64,000 nucleotides of DNA, taken from the NCBI RefSeq assembly GCF_003576455.2, contig NZ_CP032869.1, forward strand, positions 5,022,001 to 5,086,000. The letters are read 5' to 3'. Below the pieces are notes generated by a model, which saw nothing but the letters and a program-made list of their open reading frames with translations, did not search any database and was not told the DNA's origin. Position 1 is the first letter of the stretch; every line of letters begins with the position of its first letter. The translations under genes were made by a program, and so were the position numbers. This document shows positions 46,447 through 57,561 of the stretch, piece by piece. Source of the DNA: Mucilaginibacter celer (lineage in GTDB: Bacteria > Bacteroidota > Bacteroidia > Sphingobacteriales > Sphingobacteriaceae).

Positions 46447-46877
46447 ACTCAATAATTGAGGCTTACATTAAAAGATATTATCCTTAACTAGTAACGCGAG
46501 CCAGAAAAAGGCTACTGCAAAAGTTTTTCAAACGTTGTGCCATTTTACATTCATTTGGAAATCAACAAGATTTGTATTTTAAGGCAATAGCTTTGCTTGT
46601 GATATTTCGGTAATTCCAAGATGATTAGTGAAATATCAATAAGGGTTTATTAGAGCAGAGATCCAATTGTGCCCTTCTTATCGTTTTTTAAAGGACAGTT
46701 GCATTTGGCAAAACATTATTACTAGATGGTTGCTAATCTAATCGCCTTAAGCAATACCTGAATGACTACGCGAATGACTTTCAACAACCCCACGCTAACG
46801 GCAAAGCACTGCCCGCTATTTCGCCTGTAAAACGGATCATTTCTTTGAAGAAACAAAACACTGATAATGAGATTTAG

Positions 46878-47078
46878 AGAACTATTATTGGTTCGATTTA
46901 CCCTGAAAAACTACATTTTGATGGACAACAACATTGAACCGCTCGCGTGAATGTGATTGTTGAATTTATTCAGTTAATTTACAGCGAGTTACGAGATAAA
47001 AAGGAAGGGCAAGAACTGAAAATTCAGTCTTGCGCAGTTGGGTGCACCCGACTGTGTGCTTCTCGAACCATTTTTTAA
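46878..47078 (+). pseudogene. C-terminal remnant of a Bacteroidota serine recombinase
   Basis: The frame reads IIGSIYPEKLHFDG, a TGA at about 46935, then TARVNVIVEFIQLIYSEL and KKEGQELKIQSCAV. The GSIYPEKLxFDG and RVNxVVxLIYSL pattern is the tail of serine recombinases common in Bacteroidota. The catalytic N-terminal part is absent. A relic. Confidence 0.5.
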
Positions 47079-48011
47079 ATGACCTAAACCTTTTTTCCTC
47101 ATTGTCAATTGCAAAGTAACTAACACATATCATTTGTAAAATAGCTATTCAAACCTGATGTACTCATAAACCATTTTTTGGATGATCTTAAACGAATAGC
47201 TACCATATTTTATGACTGAGGCCGATTTGAAGTATTTAACGCTTTGGGGATTGAACAACAAAAATTATTGCATCTGATAAGTTTCGGCACGACAGATTAT
47301 TGATACTGTTGAGCATGAAAATACGGAAACTTCAAGGCAGAACATTGGCTATTTACCTCGAGGTCCTGGAATTGCTACATATACGGTATAGATAATCAAT
47401 TATACAATCAAATTTCATAAACATGAAGTTGCCTACGCCTTTAACAGCGAAGAAATAAAAACTGAATGGTGATTAGTGAAAGATTAGATCGCCGATCATT
47501 ACTTCCTATAACAAAATCAAAATGGAAATCTTATTATTTTCTCATGACCCGCCACATGATGTTTTCCTGCCTGATCGTCAACCTTCAAGCCCCCTATAGT
47601 ATACATTGCGACGATACAACAGAGCCCTGCGTCTTTTTGACCGGAACCTCGCCACAGGATTTACAGACACAATTATTGAAATCTCGCTTATTTTGCTATT
47701 AAAAGCGAAATATCACTGGCAATCACCGCGCGAAAAGATTATAAACCATTGATTAAAAGAGCATTAAATGAAGGCATATTTATTGTAACAACAATTAAAA
47801 CTGTTAAAGACGCGTTGATAACAACAATCGGCAATTTATGGGAAATGTTTTTCTATGGTATGACAGCCAAAGCGATCGGGGAACTCGAAGGTTCGGTGTT
47901 TATGATCGCCGCTGATGGAGCGTAGTTGGTTGACATACGGCATTAGCCTCCAAATATTTAAAAAAGATTGATCAAACCCAATCAGCGGAACACCAAAAAA
48001 TCAAATCAATT
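47079..48011. other. Gene-free, decayed stretch with one unassigned open frame
   Basis: No intact gene. An 81-codon open frame at 47680-47925 (+) reads SEISLAITARKDYKPLIKRA, LNEGIFIVTTIKTV and ends GSVFMIAADGA; it has no good start and looks like the C-terminal part of a broken protein that I cannot name. The rest is A/T-rich and has stops in all frames. Confidence 0.3.
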
Positions 48012-48980
48012 ATGAACCCACGACCAGAATTATTCAGCCTTGAAGCATTCACCAGTATCGGCCTGATGATACTGATCTTGTTGGTGGCGGCCCAGTTTTT
48101 ACGCCCGGAATTAAAAGTACCTCCCGTTAGCCGGGATGCACCTTTACCAGCCGATGTTAAAGCGATCTTTAAAAAATCATGCTATGATTGCCACTCCAAT
48201 GAAGCTGAATTATGCTGGGGCGATCAGATCGTACCCGGTTACTGGCTGGTCGTCCGGCACATTAAGCAAGGGCGTTCACACCTAAATTTTTTCGAATGGG
48301 AAAAGCTAACGCCGACTGAACGTAAACAGAAATTATGGGAAGCGATTAATCACACCCTGCTTTGTGCAATGCCGCGCGCAGATTATGTTTTTATGCATGC
48401 GCCAGCAAATGTATCAGATAAGGAGTTAACTGTTTTAAAAAAACTATCTGGCCGGCATGGTAGATAATAAGCCTTCCGATAATTTGAAAATCAATGCGGA
48501 AGCTTTCCATTACCAGCAATTGATGCATGTGGAGGAGCTGTCTATTCTTCCCGTTTCACCCTAAGGAATCACTTATGATCCAAATTATAAAAACTGGCAA
48601 ATCCTCGGTAAGAGCGACCGATATGAAAGCGGGACCATGCCGGTCATATTTGGTAATGAGGTCGCGATCCGGGCGGTCAGTGATCATCAAACACGTCCGT
48701 GGCCCGACTGAGCCTACCTTGTCGAAGCACTTTGGACCAAAATCACAGATTCCGCAGGAAACGCGCGCAGCGCCGCTCTTATACAGTTGGATTTCATGAT
48801 CAAAAATTCTCAAATGTATGCTTCTACCTGTGGCTGGGGCTTTGCCCGTTTTAAAACATTAAAAATGATACCGTATGGAAAAATGTCATTGTTGGCGTCA
48901 GAGTGCATCAGTTGCCGTCGGCTTATGAAAAATCAAGATTATGTATTTACTGTTCCTGTAAAAGCTGAACGTCATGAAGG
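48012..48980 (+). pseudogene. Heme-binding domain / cytochrome P460-like protein, frameshifted
   Basis: The first 151 codons (48012-48467) are intact: one membrane helix (SIGLMILILLVAAQFL) and a Haem_bd domain with CYDCH (residues 57-61) and GRSHLNFFEWEKL. Beyond the TAG the DNA still encodes, in shifting frames, NLKINAEAFHYQQL, YDPNYKNWQILGKSDRY, SGTMPVIFGNEVAIRAVSDH, MIKNSQMYASTCGWGFARF and ECISCRRLMKNQDYVF: a cytochrome P460-type domain. Its heme motif has become CISCR instead of CxxCH. The fused original is dead; a truncated Haem_bd protein might still be made. Confidence 0.7.
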
Positions 48981-49111
48981 TCGCAAGATTTTTTCTTTTA
49001 GTTGCTGTTGCTCTGTCTATATGTGGCTGTGACAGGGTGCCCCATGTGGATCAGCAATCGAATACCGGGCTGCAATACCTAAGAGCTTGGGTTTGGCCCA
49101 TCAAATTATAA
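48974..49111 (+). pseudogene. Truncated lipoprotein leader
   Basis: From ATG 48974 a 45-residue frame starts with a lipoprotein signal (KVARFFLLVAVALSICGC, lipobox ICGC) and runs out after HVDQQSNTGLQYLRAW. The following 49112-49456 has only an unrecognised 84-codon frame (49116-49370). It looks like the start of a periplasmic lipoprotein, perhaps partner of the broken cytochrome, whose body was lost. Confidence 0.45.
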
Positions 49112-49456
49112 AGCTATGAGTAGGCTGATTGATAAGAAAGCTTGCACCATGTGTACCCTTTGCGCAAATGACATCTCCATGCGTGCGCCCAAGTCGGGCA
49201 GGATGAGATGTGCGCGGACATTAGACATGGCGCTGGTAACCTGGAAACAGCGGGAGAATCCGTATTGGTATGGAAATAACATCCCGAGTGAATTATTGTC
49301 GATTGAAATGCTTAGTTCAGAAAACCGGACGGGCAGCATAAGGTATACACTTTTGAAGAAAAAAAACTGATCTCCAACGTCAATGCATCGGAAAAAGATC
49401 AGCGAAAAAGCTTTTTCCTGAGTCAGAGACCTTCAATTATCCATAACTGTTTTTTA

Positions 49457-51741
49457 ATGACCGAAAACTTCAACTTGTCCTATATCAAGGCGTCAAATCT
49501 ATTTTTGACAATTGTATTCCTTTTGACCTCAATAACAATACCTACCGATGTCAGAGGACAATATTATGGCTATCCTAAGCCGGTGCCGCCGCAGCAGGAA
49601 AGTCTTTTGATCGAAAAGCTAAATAACATGGCCGAGCGGAACGGCAAGGTCGATATCCTTTTGGCTTTGGCTAACCTCTATTATAATAAGCCCTTAAGAA
49701 AGGAATCGGAACTTCGTACGGCGGAACTTTACGCTGAAAGGGCAAGACGGCTTAGTATCCAGCTTAACAATAAACACGGCTTCAACCGGGCTCAGATCCG
49801 ATTGGCGGAGATTTATGGAGACCGTCACCTTCTCAGCGAAGCTGAAGCATTATTGCCTACCGTTTCCGGCAAGGACAGGATCGATATGCTACTTACGCTG
49901 AGCAGTAAAAACTTTTATGAAGCCAATGATATAACGGACAACTATTACAGGAAGTCGCTTAAGTTTGCTGCGGAGGCAAGGGATTCTTCCCGCACATCAA
50001 AAGTAAAAGAAAAAGAAATAATCGCCAGGACCCTGCTGACCTACTTTCGCTATTATGGAAACTATGCAGGGATTGAAAAAGACTACCTGGATGTGATCAA
50101 AGAGTGCAGATCGGCAAATTATCCCTATCTTCAATATGTGTATTTGCCCATGTTCATCTACTATAGGGGTAATGGAGATTATGCAAAAGTATTTGAACTT
50201 GCCCAAAAATCGCTCGAACTTGAAAAAAAATTAAATGATCCACTTGCATTAGCTGATTGTTACGCTGCTCTGGCAAATTTTTACCACATCAATAAACAAC
50301 CGGAAAAATATATTGAATACCTAAAGTTATCGATTAACGCGCAAAAGGTACATCCCAGCATGTTCAATGATAGTCCCCCCAAAAACGTTACCCTTATATC
50401 AAGGACATTAAGAGAAATGGGGCGTTATAATGAAGCGCTTATTTATCTGCAAAAAAGTATAAAAGAGTTTCCGGCATCCGGATCTCAAAATGCACGCTAT
50501 GAAAGCGAATTAGGCCGCTGTTACCAAAAGATAAACGTTGTAAAGGCTGAAAAGCATTTACTTAAGGCTTATAAATATTTAAACAGCGTACACGAGGCCT
50601 TTCGGGCTGATCACCAGGAGATGGCACAGTTTTATATCGAGACAAAGTACTATGCCAAAGCCCGGCCTTATCTTGACCGGATTTCTAACGAGGTAAAACA
50701 AAAACTTGAAATATCGACGCGCAGCCAGATCGAGTACATGTACTTTAAGGTTGATTCAGCAACTGGTAATTACAAGTCTGCGATAACTCACCTGAGCCGT
50801 AATAAAGAACTTGAGAATTTCTACTTAACCGAAAAAAAGAACAAAGACGTCCAGGAGCTGAGTATTAAGTATGAGACGAAAAAAAGGAAGACCAAATCAA
50901 AATACTTAACCAAAACTCCGCTTTGGAAATGGGTAGACTACAAAGTCTAAATCTAATCAAAAATGTAACTATCGCTGGTATATTTCTTGTAGCGGTCATT
51001 GCCGCCTTATTCTACCGGCAAAGTACTATCCGAAAAAAAAACAACCTGATCATTTTGAAGAAAAACGAATTACTCGAGCATCTCTTAAAGGAGAAGGAAT
51101 GGTTATTAAAAGAGGTGCATCATCGCGTAAAAAACAACCTGCATACTGTCGTTTGCCTGCTGGAATCGCAGGCGATCAATTTAAACGATGACGCTTTACA
51201 TGCGATAGAAAATTGCCAGCACCGAATTTATGCCATGTCACTTATCCATCAGAAACTTTACCAGTCTGAAGATATTAAAACGGTTAACATGGCAACCTTT
51301 TTACCTGAGTTCATTGGTTATCTTAAAGACAGTACCGGCACCGGCAACAAGATATATTTTGAGCTTGAGGTGGACCTGATAAAAGTTGAAGTATCACTCG
51401 CCATACCGCTCTCGCTAATCATCAATGAGGCCGTGACCAATGCCATCAAATATGCATTTCAAGGGCGAACAAATGGCATCATATCCATTAAGATGAATAC
51501 TTATGGCCCTAAAGTTAAATTGATTATCTCCGATAACGGAATCGGCATACAACAAGATCAGCTTCAACGACCGTCTAATTCACTTGGCCTCAAACTTATC
51601 AGGGGATTGGCCGATGATATCAATGGTAGCCTCGATATCCAAAATAAAAATGGGACTTCCATCATGTTCGAGTTTCAAATCGAGCCGATAACCTATAATG
51701 ATGACGTATTGGCCGAGACAGAAATTGCATGGAACAGTTAA
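49457..51741 (+). pseudogene. TPR-containing sensor histidine kinase (paralog 2), frameshift in an A7 run
   Basis: The first frame (49457-50950) has a signal peptide (FLTIVFLLTSITIPTDVRG), TPR helices and a coiled coil ending LSIKYETKK. At the A7 run near 50878-50884 a -1 shift joins it to the second frame: KKEDQIKILNQNSALEMGRL, membrane helix (VTIAGIFLVAVIAALFY), KEVHHRVKNNLHTVVCLLESQ with the phospho-His, then NEAVTNAIKYAF and DNGIGIQ. With eight As it would be one 760-residue kinase. Besides mutation, slippage on the A run could restore some product, and the second frame has its own ATG at 50923. Confidence 0.75.
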
Positions 51742-52701
51742 ATGTTTTGTGATCGTGTCCAAAATTATTCGATTACTTGTTCAAGAGCGATCAAAAGTCA
51801 TAACCCCTCAGCCCCTAGCCCAAGTCAGTTTAATGGAAGTTCAGATGCTGATATTAATTGTGTCCCATACTAAGTTCTTTGTTCAGATTGTCAGTATTAA
51901 AGCAATCGATATTTGGTCCTACTACTTTCTTGGATAGCAATTTTTGCATTGATAACCTGGCCCAAGCAGTTCACTAGCTACATTCCGAAAGAGTTGGAAG
52001 ATAAGATGGTGGATTCCATATCAATCGACAGCCCCTAAGAATCTAAAATAACTTAACAAGGCCGCCGCTATTATAGGAACGACCCGGTTACCGTTTTATG
52101 ATAGAACCATATTGTTTATCATTTGCTATGCCCAGTCATTAACTTTCAGTTCTTTTACGCGTTTCTCTTTCGTGCTGAAATCGGCTGCAGCACTTCGTTG
52201 AGCATATATGCGAGCTATTTGCCAACGACCACAGCTATGCCTTGTGAAAGTCTATGTTCAGGTATCTCGTAAAAATATTTCGGATACCTTATTTGTGTAT
52301 CGATTATTGCTTTACAGTATGCGAAATTTACTTAGCCTCGTGAAAACTCTAAGCAGCCATGTATATCTTCAGCATTTGCATTTGCGAAATCGCTCAATTC
52401 ATTGTTGCGCAAAACATAAATACTGAATTTTTTGGAAATAAAAATCCAAGTTGCGTCGATCGGCATACCCGGTTCAAATAATAAATCGTCCTCCAGCAAA
52501 CACTTGTCTTGTATATGTTACAGCAGCAAGTCCAGCTGTATCTGAGGAACTTCTTTTAATGGTTCGATCGATTTTAAAAATGCGTAGTAACTTTCACGCG
52601 GCCTATAATAATTGGACAAGCAGCATCTCTACCTTCGGTTGATTTGATACTCGTATCTTTATCGGTGTTTCAAATATTATTGCTATAATGGGGTCTCGTT
52701 G
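51742..52701. other. 960-base region without a gene
   Basis: A/T-rich and full of stops in all frames; the short frames at 52208-52642 show no family likeness. It lies between two convergent kinase paralogs. No hairpin terminator or repeat was noticed. Confidence 0.4.
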
Positions 52702-54983
52702 TTAAAAAAGAGGGATAGGTTCGAGTTCATTTTGAATGATATCACTTTGGAACAGGACGCTGATTTTCGTTCCTCCTTCATTCCGAATAATCAGCTGGGC
52801 ATTTATATCTTCACTTAATCCTTTCATCAGAATCATGCCAAGTGAACTTGTTTTTTTATCAGATGGTGAAATATTAATACCGATACCGTTATCCGCCACA
52901 AATAATGACACTTGTTTGCCGTTTTGTTTCATACTGATCATTATTTCTCCCGATACTGTTTTTGGAAAAGCGTATTTGATAGAATTGGTAACGGCTTCGT
53001 TGATAATTAGCGCTATCGGGATTGCCTGTACCGTGCTTAGCCTCATAGGGGCGATATCCAGGCAGAATTTAATATGCCGATTTGAAACCCAGACGTCGGC
53101 GAGATAAGCTACGAATTCTGCGATGTAAGATTGCATATCAATGGTCTTAATATCTTCAGATTGATAAAGTTTCTGATGGATCAGTGAGATTGTGTAAATC
53201 CGTTGCTGAATTATTTCCATTGCTTTCAAAGCATCATTTTCAAGATAGGCTGCCTGGGATTCCATCAGGCAAATGATGGTATGCAAATTGTTTTTTACCC
53301 GGTGGTGAACTTCTTTTAACAACCAGTCTTTTTCAATCAGCAAATGCTGCAGCTGCTCGTTTTTTTGTGAGATCGTCTCATTCTTTCTAATAATGATTTT
53401 ATTGTTTTTTTGCTTAATTCGATAATTATAATAAAGTATCAGCGATATAACTATAACGACCATTATGCCAGCCATTGTGCTGTTTCGTTGTATATTGGCT
53501 TTATCAAGCTTTGCTTGTTGCGCCAGGGCCTGGCTGTTAAGGGACCTGATCTGCTGCTCTTTTTGATTGGCCTCATATTTTACCTGCAATTCATTTAATT
53601 GCCTTACTTTACTTGCCGTAAATAATGAATCGGTGATTCTTTTATGTAACTCAAAATGCCTGATGGCGGTTATAAAATGACCGGAGGCAGAGTCAATTTT
53701 GAACAGCTCAAACTGAATTTTTCCCTGCTGTACCGGGGGAATGATCTCTGATCGGTATGCTTCTATTGCATGAAGATACCTGCTGGCCTTTTCAAATGAT
53801 CCAATGGTAACATAAAAATGCCCTACAGCGTACATCTCCTGTGCATAGAGGTACTTCCTTTCATGCAATTTGTCAAACTGGTCATAAGCAATAAGAGATT
53901 TTTTGTAATAGTTTTCTGCGATATCGAAACGTTTCCGCGCTTCATAATAATGACCGTATGCCAAGTTAAGAAATATACCTGCATCGGGGCTTTTACGGGC
54001 TCTCCCTGCATATTTTTTTAAAAACACCCAGGTCTCATTTAACTTGTTTTGGCTTACAAGTGAATTTACACCAAATTGAATTGCTGAACAATACACCGTC
54101 GAACTGACAGTACTTTCACCTGATGACACTGTCTTTTTTACCCAGAATAATGCTTTGTCAAATTGTCCTAGAATGTTGTAAAGCTGTGCGAGTGAAATAT
54201 ATGTCCAATACTTGTCCGGTGCGTCTGAATGCGTAGCGTACAACATGTCGAGGACTTTCAATCTATATAACAATTCCTTCGATTGATCTCCTTTTCTGTA
54301 GTTTACATTTGCAAGCAGATCATAAGTAGAAGTCAGGTTTTTATAACCAATTGCCTGGTATTTGTAAATTACGTTTTTCAACTCATTTTCCGCCTGATCC
54401 AGCTTTCCCTGCTGCATATGAATATCCGCGAGATTTTTCAGCGTTTGTATTTCCTTTTGTTTTTGACCTGTCTCGGAGAACAACTTAAGCGCCTTTTCAT
54501 GATAACTGGCCATCTCTGTTAAAAAGCGGGATCTGTTTTGCTATAGTTCAGTTTTTCGGTATAAGTTTCATAAGTTTCCGCTTCCTGTATCTTATTCCCT
54601 GTTTTTTGAAAATTGCGTATCAGGCTGTCAAAAGTATATTTCGCATTTTGATAGTCATGTTTTTCGAAATAATAATTCATCATCGAAATCCAAATCCTGT
54701 TTTGCCATTTATTTGATTGAAGCTTATCAACGATTATTTTCGCTTGATTGAAGTAAGTAATTGCCACATCAAGATCTTCTTTGAATTCGTTGGGTTTAAA
54801 AAGATAGAAATCACCGAGTTTTAAAAGCACATTCAATTTATCCGAATCGGGCTGATTTTTGTTTAATTTTTCCAAAAGCGAATCCGGCGATGACAGATGA
54901 TCTTGCGCAATTGCTATATACGCGACACTTGTGAAGAAGCAGATGACTAAAAATTTACCCATGGGGATCGTTTTTAAAATCAA
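52702..54983 (-). pseudogene. TPR-containing sensor histidine kinase (paralog 3), frameshift in a T5 run
   Basis: The upstream frame (54983-54519) starts with a signal peptide (KFLVICFFTSVAYIAIAQ) and the first TPR helices, ending SKTDPAF. At CGCTTTTTAACAG (about 54524) a -1 shift leads to FLTEMASYHEKALKLF and the 603-codon frame 54513-52702: more TPRs, a membrane helix (STMAGIMVVIVISLILYY), a coiled coil, KEVHHRVKNNLHTIICLMESQ, NEAVTNSIKYAF and DNGIGINI. The kinase half is complete and could be translated from ATG 54513, but without export signal. Closely related to the paralogs at 44202 and 49457. Confidence 0.77.
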
Positions 54984-55502
54984 AGAAGTCTTTTCGGCGG
55001 GAAAGTTCAGCTTATAAAACCGTAATGATTATTTCGGTAGAGATCGGTTATCATTTGAGATATCTTGCAGGGCATTTCACTTTACAACAACTTTAACAAA
55101 TACTTCTTCCAATTTTAGCTTTAGATACTTCAATTTTCAAAGCTAATTTACTGATTTAATATGATTTTTCAAACATTCTCTCAATCAGGCACTTACTTTT
55201 GTAGAGGTTAAATATAAAAGTGCTTATTCGAGGCTCGCTTTCCAACCTATTCTTTGGAATATATAGCTTTCGCCTTGATAACAAGGCTCAAACGGGCAGG
55301 CTCAGCGCCGCTGCCCACTATTGGCGATCGTCGCTATCTCAATGCAAGATTGAAAATATAGGGCATATCGTAATGTCTCTAAGAAATACGTACTGCTAAT
55401 TATCTCATATTGAATTCATTGCAGATTGGCATTGGATTCTTTTTCAGCCGATAAAGCTTAACGAGATGAAAAATCAGACTCAACAAAAATACATTCAATT
55501 TA
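54984..55502. other. 519-base region without a gene
   Basis: The upstream region of kinase paralog 3 on one side and of the receiver relic on the other. No open frame with family likeness and no clear hairpin seen. Confidence 0.4.
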
Positions 55503-55856
55503 ATGGTCAATATCCTTCAAATAATACGCTATATACTGGAAGAAAAAGGGTAATTGGTTGATGCAGTCACCGATATACTTTCATTTAATAAATTAGGCAA
55601 CGTCAAGCCTGACTTGATCCTGCTTGACGACTGGCTTAGCGATGGATATGGGCACCTGCTTTGCAGGGCATTAAAGCAGAACCGTCAGACTAAAACAATC
55701 CCGGTGGTACTGATTTCTGCAAAAAATGACATCGAATGCATTGCTGAAAAAAGCCATGCAGATGATTATATCCCTAAACCTTTCGATCTCGACTTCTTTA
55801 TGGATAAAGTCCAGTCTTGGCTATCACCACATCAAAACGCCCTAAGGCCTGACTAA
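55503..55856 (+). pseudogene. Receiver-domain response regulator, truncated with a stop
   Basis: The frame NILQIIRYILEEKG, TAA at 55551, then LVDAVTDILSFNKLGN, PDLILLDDWLSDGYG with the phospho-acceptor Asp, VVLISAKND and the Lys of YIPKPF is a receiver domain. Strand 1 with the acidic pair (normally VxDD) is missing and the stop interrupts the join of helix 1 and strand 2. It may have been the partner of one of the nearby kinases. Confidence 0.65.
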
Positions 55857-55908
55857 GTTGAGACTACTCAAATATTTAATGAAGTAATACGGAAAGTTTG
55901 TACTTTAA

Positions 55909-56134
55909 TCAACTGCCGCAATCCGCTGCGATTAGCAACTCCAAACCATGAAGTTGATTTTTACGAATTTTCCTTCGCACATCTTCTTTATCTGTTTTTT
56001 GCACCATGTCGTGCATTGCGGAAATTAGAAACCCTGCCGTACCATAACATGGATCTAAAATTAAATCAGTTGTTTTAAGTTCAGCTAAATCGCAAAACCA
56101 ATTCTGTGATATGTTTCGGTGTTAATACGATTCC
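55909..56134 (-). pseudogene. N6-adenine DNA methylase (HsdM-like) fragment
   Basis: The minus strand encodes GIVLTPKHITEL, then after a one-base insertion near 56100 FCDLAELKTTDLILDPCYGT, AGFLISAMHDMVQKTDKE and NQLHGLEL. DPCYGTAGFL is the SAM-binding motif I of type I/IIG methylases. The catalytic NPPY region and the N-terminal part are missing. A restriction-modification relic. Confidence 0.65.
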
Positions 56135-56137
56135 TAA

Positions 56138-56316
56138 ATTTTGCCGTCTATTCCAGTGGCCCCTATCAGGTTTACGACTTCGTACCGACTTACCTGAAAG
56201 GCGTATTGGGTTTTATGGGCATGACCGATCTCAAGATCTTCCGGGCAGAGGGCCTGGCTTACCCCGGACAGGCGGAGGCGGCCCTGCAGCGCGGTATCAG
56301 CTCTATTGCCCTGTAG
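56138..56316 (+). pseudogene. FMN-dependent azoreductase C-terminal fragment
   Basis: The frame reads YSSGPYQVYDFVPTYLKGVL, GFMGMTDLKIFRAEGLAYPG, EAALQRGISSIAL and a stop at 56316. This is the C-terminal third of AzoR-like flavodoxin-fold reductases (SSGxY, YLxxxLGFxGxTD, AEGLA). The FMN-binding N-terminal part is missing, and the sequence passes directly into the methylase relic. Confidence 0.55.
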
Positions 56317-56405
56317 ATAATGTGCAGCCATATCGTGGCACTATTCGTGTGGCATGAATAGCGGCGGTAAATTGCCGCCAATAACCTCCTGCTTAAAATA
56401 ATCAA

Positions 56406-56699
56406 ATGGAAAAATTAGCATTACTGGCCCGCCTGGAGGCCAAACCCGGTAAAGAACAGCAAGTTGCCGACTTGCTTAAAAGCGCTTTGCCCTTGGCGGA
56501 AGCCGAGCCAGGCACCATCCGCTGGTATGCATTGCAACTCAGTCCCTCCACTTTTGGCATATTCGACACATTTGCCGATGAAGCCGGCCGGGACGCACAT
56601 TTAGGCGGCGAGATACCTAAAGCCTTAGCAGCTGTCGCGAATGATTTACTGGCCGTGCGACCGGTGATCGAAAAAGTAGATCTGCTGGCCATTAAATAG
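56406..56699 (+). CDS. Antibiotic biosynthesis monooxygenase (ABM) domain protein
   Basis: A 97-residue single ABM domain: LALLARLEAKPGKEQQVADL, PGTIRWYALQLSPSTFGIFDTFADEAGRDAHL. Such small dimeric proteins act as quinol or heme monooxygenases or have unknown roles. It is intact, starts at ATG 56406 and is followed by a hairpin at about 56707. It converges with the SDR at 56791. Confidence 0.88.
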   Translation: MEKLALLARLEAKPGKEQQVADLLKSALPLAEAEPGTIRWYALQLSPSTFGIFDTFADEAGRDAHLGGEIPKALAAVANDLLAVRPVIEKVDLLAIK

Positions 56700-56706
56700 C
56701 ACAAAA

Positions 56707-56750
56707 CAAAGATCCCCGGCGATCATCTGGCGGGGGACCTTTTTATTATA
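56707..56750. terminator. Hairpin terminator between convergent genes
   Basis: AGATCCCCGGCGATCA and TGGCGGGGGACCTTTTT form a G/C-rich stem-loop followed by T's on the plus strand. It lies just after the ABM gene. Confidence 0.5.
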
Positions 56751-56790
56751 CTTTATTTTGGGGCTTTTTGAGATGCTGAAAGCGGCCTAT

Positions 56791-57549
56791 TTAAAAACCA
56801 TACATACCGCCCGAAACGGAGATCTGCTCGCCGGTTATCCAGGCTGCATCATCGGAAGCAAGGAATACCGCTGCTTTGGCAATATCTTCCGGCTGGCCCC
56901 GGCGGCCAAGCGGCGTTTTTTCAATAAACATTTTTTCATAGTCGCTGCCGGCTGTTACCCCCGCTTCGGTTGCACCCTCTGTTTCTGTTGCGCCAGGCAA
57001 TATGGAATTGACACGAACGCTTTTGACACCCAACTCTTTTGCTAAAGCAATAGTGAAGGCATCTAAGGCCGCTTTGGTTGCGGAATACAAAGATGCCCCC
57101 GGAAGCGGCATTTTGCTGGCGCCGGAACTGATATTGATGATATTGCCGCCTTTGTCGCCAAATAATTTCAAGGCCGCCTGGATCGTTAGTATCGGCCCTA
57201 ATACATTGACGTTGAAACTCTGATGAAAACCGGCTACTGATATGCCTTCAATAGGTGCGTATCCCTGCGCGACCGCGTTGTTAACCAGAATATTCAATCC
57301 GCCGAATGCTTTCGCTGTTTCTTCAAAAAGCCTCGTTACATCGGCTTCATTCGATACATCGGCCTGTACCGCGATAGCGATGCCGCCGTTATCAGTTATG
57401 GCTTTCACCACTTGTTCTGCGGCTTCTTTGCTGGAAACATAGTTGATCACCACTTTTGCGCCTTCGGCCGCGAAATGTTTCGCGATGGCTGCACCTATTC
57501 CTTTTGCTGCACCGGTTACTACCGCTACTTTATTTTTTAATCTGCTCAT
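56791..57549 (-). CDS. Short-chain dehydrogenase/reductase (FabG-like)
   Basis: A 252-residue classical SDR. NAD(P) motif TGAAKGIG near residue 12, catalytic Ser in NISSGAS, YSATK (Tyr/Lys) near 155 and the C-terminal PEDIAKAAVFLASDDAAWITGE. It follows an F420-type reductase gene by 12 bases, with a second SDR upstream of that. All three are minus strand and face a divergent HxlR regulator. Substrate unknown. Confidence 0.92.
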   Translation of the reverse strand: MSRLKNKVAVVTGAAKGIGAAIAKHFAAEGAKVVINYVSSKEAAEQVVKAITDNGGIAIAVQADVSNEADVTRLFEETAKAFGGLNILVNNAVAQGYAPIEGISVAGFHQSFNVNVLGPILTIQAALKLFGDKGGNIINISSGASKMPLPGASLYSATKAALDAFTIALAKELGVKSVRVNSILPGATETEGATEAGVTAGSDYEKMFIEKTPLGRRGQPEDIAKAAVFLASDDAAWITGEQISVSGGMYGF

Positions 57550-57561
57550 TGTTTATATTAT

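Noticed and set aside
50878..50884. Canonical programmed -1 ribosomal frameshift site at the A7 run of kinase 2
   Set aside because: In the reading frame the slippery heptamer is G AAA AAA, not X XXY YYZ, and no clear downstream structure was seen; mutation, slippage in transcription or sequence error is more likely.
51742..52701. Hidden gene in the 960-base gap
   Set aside because: All frames are short and none shows family motifs or a sensible start.
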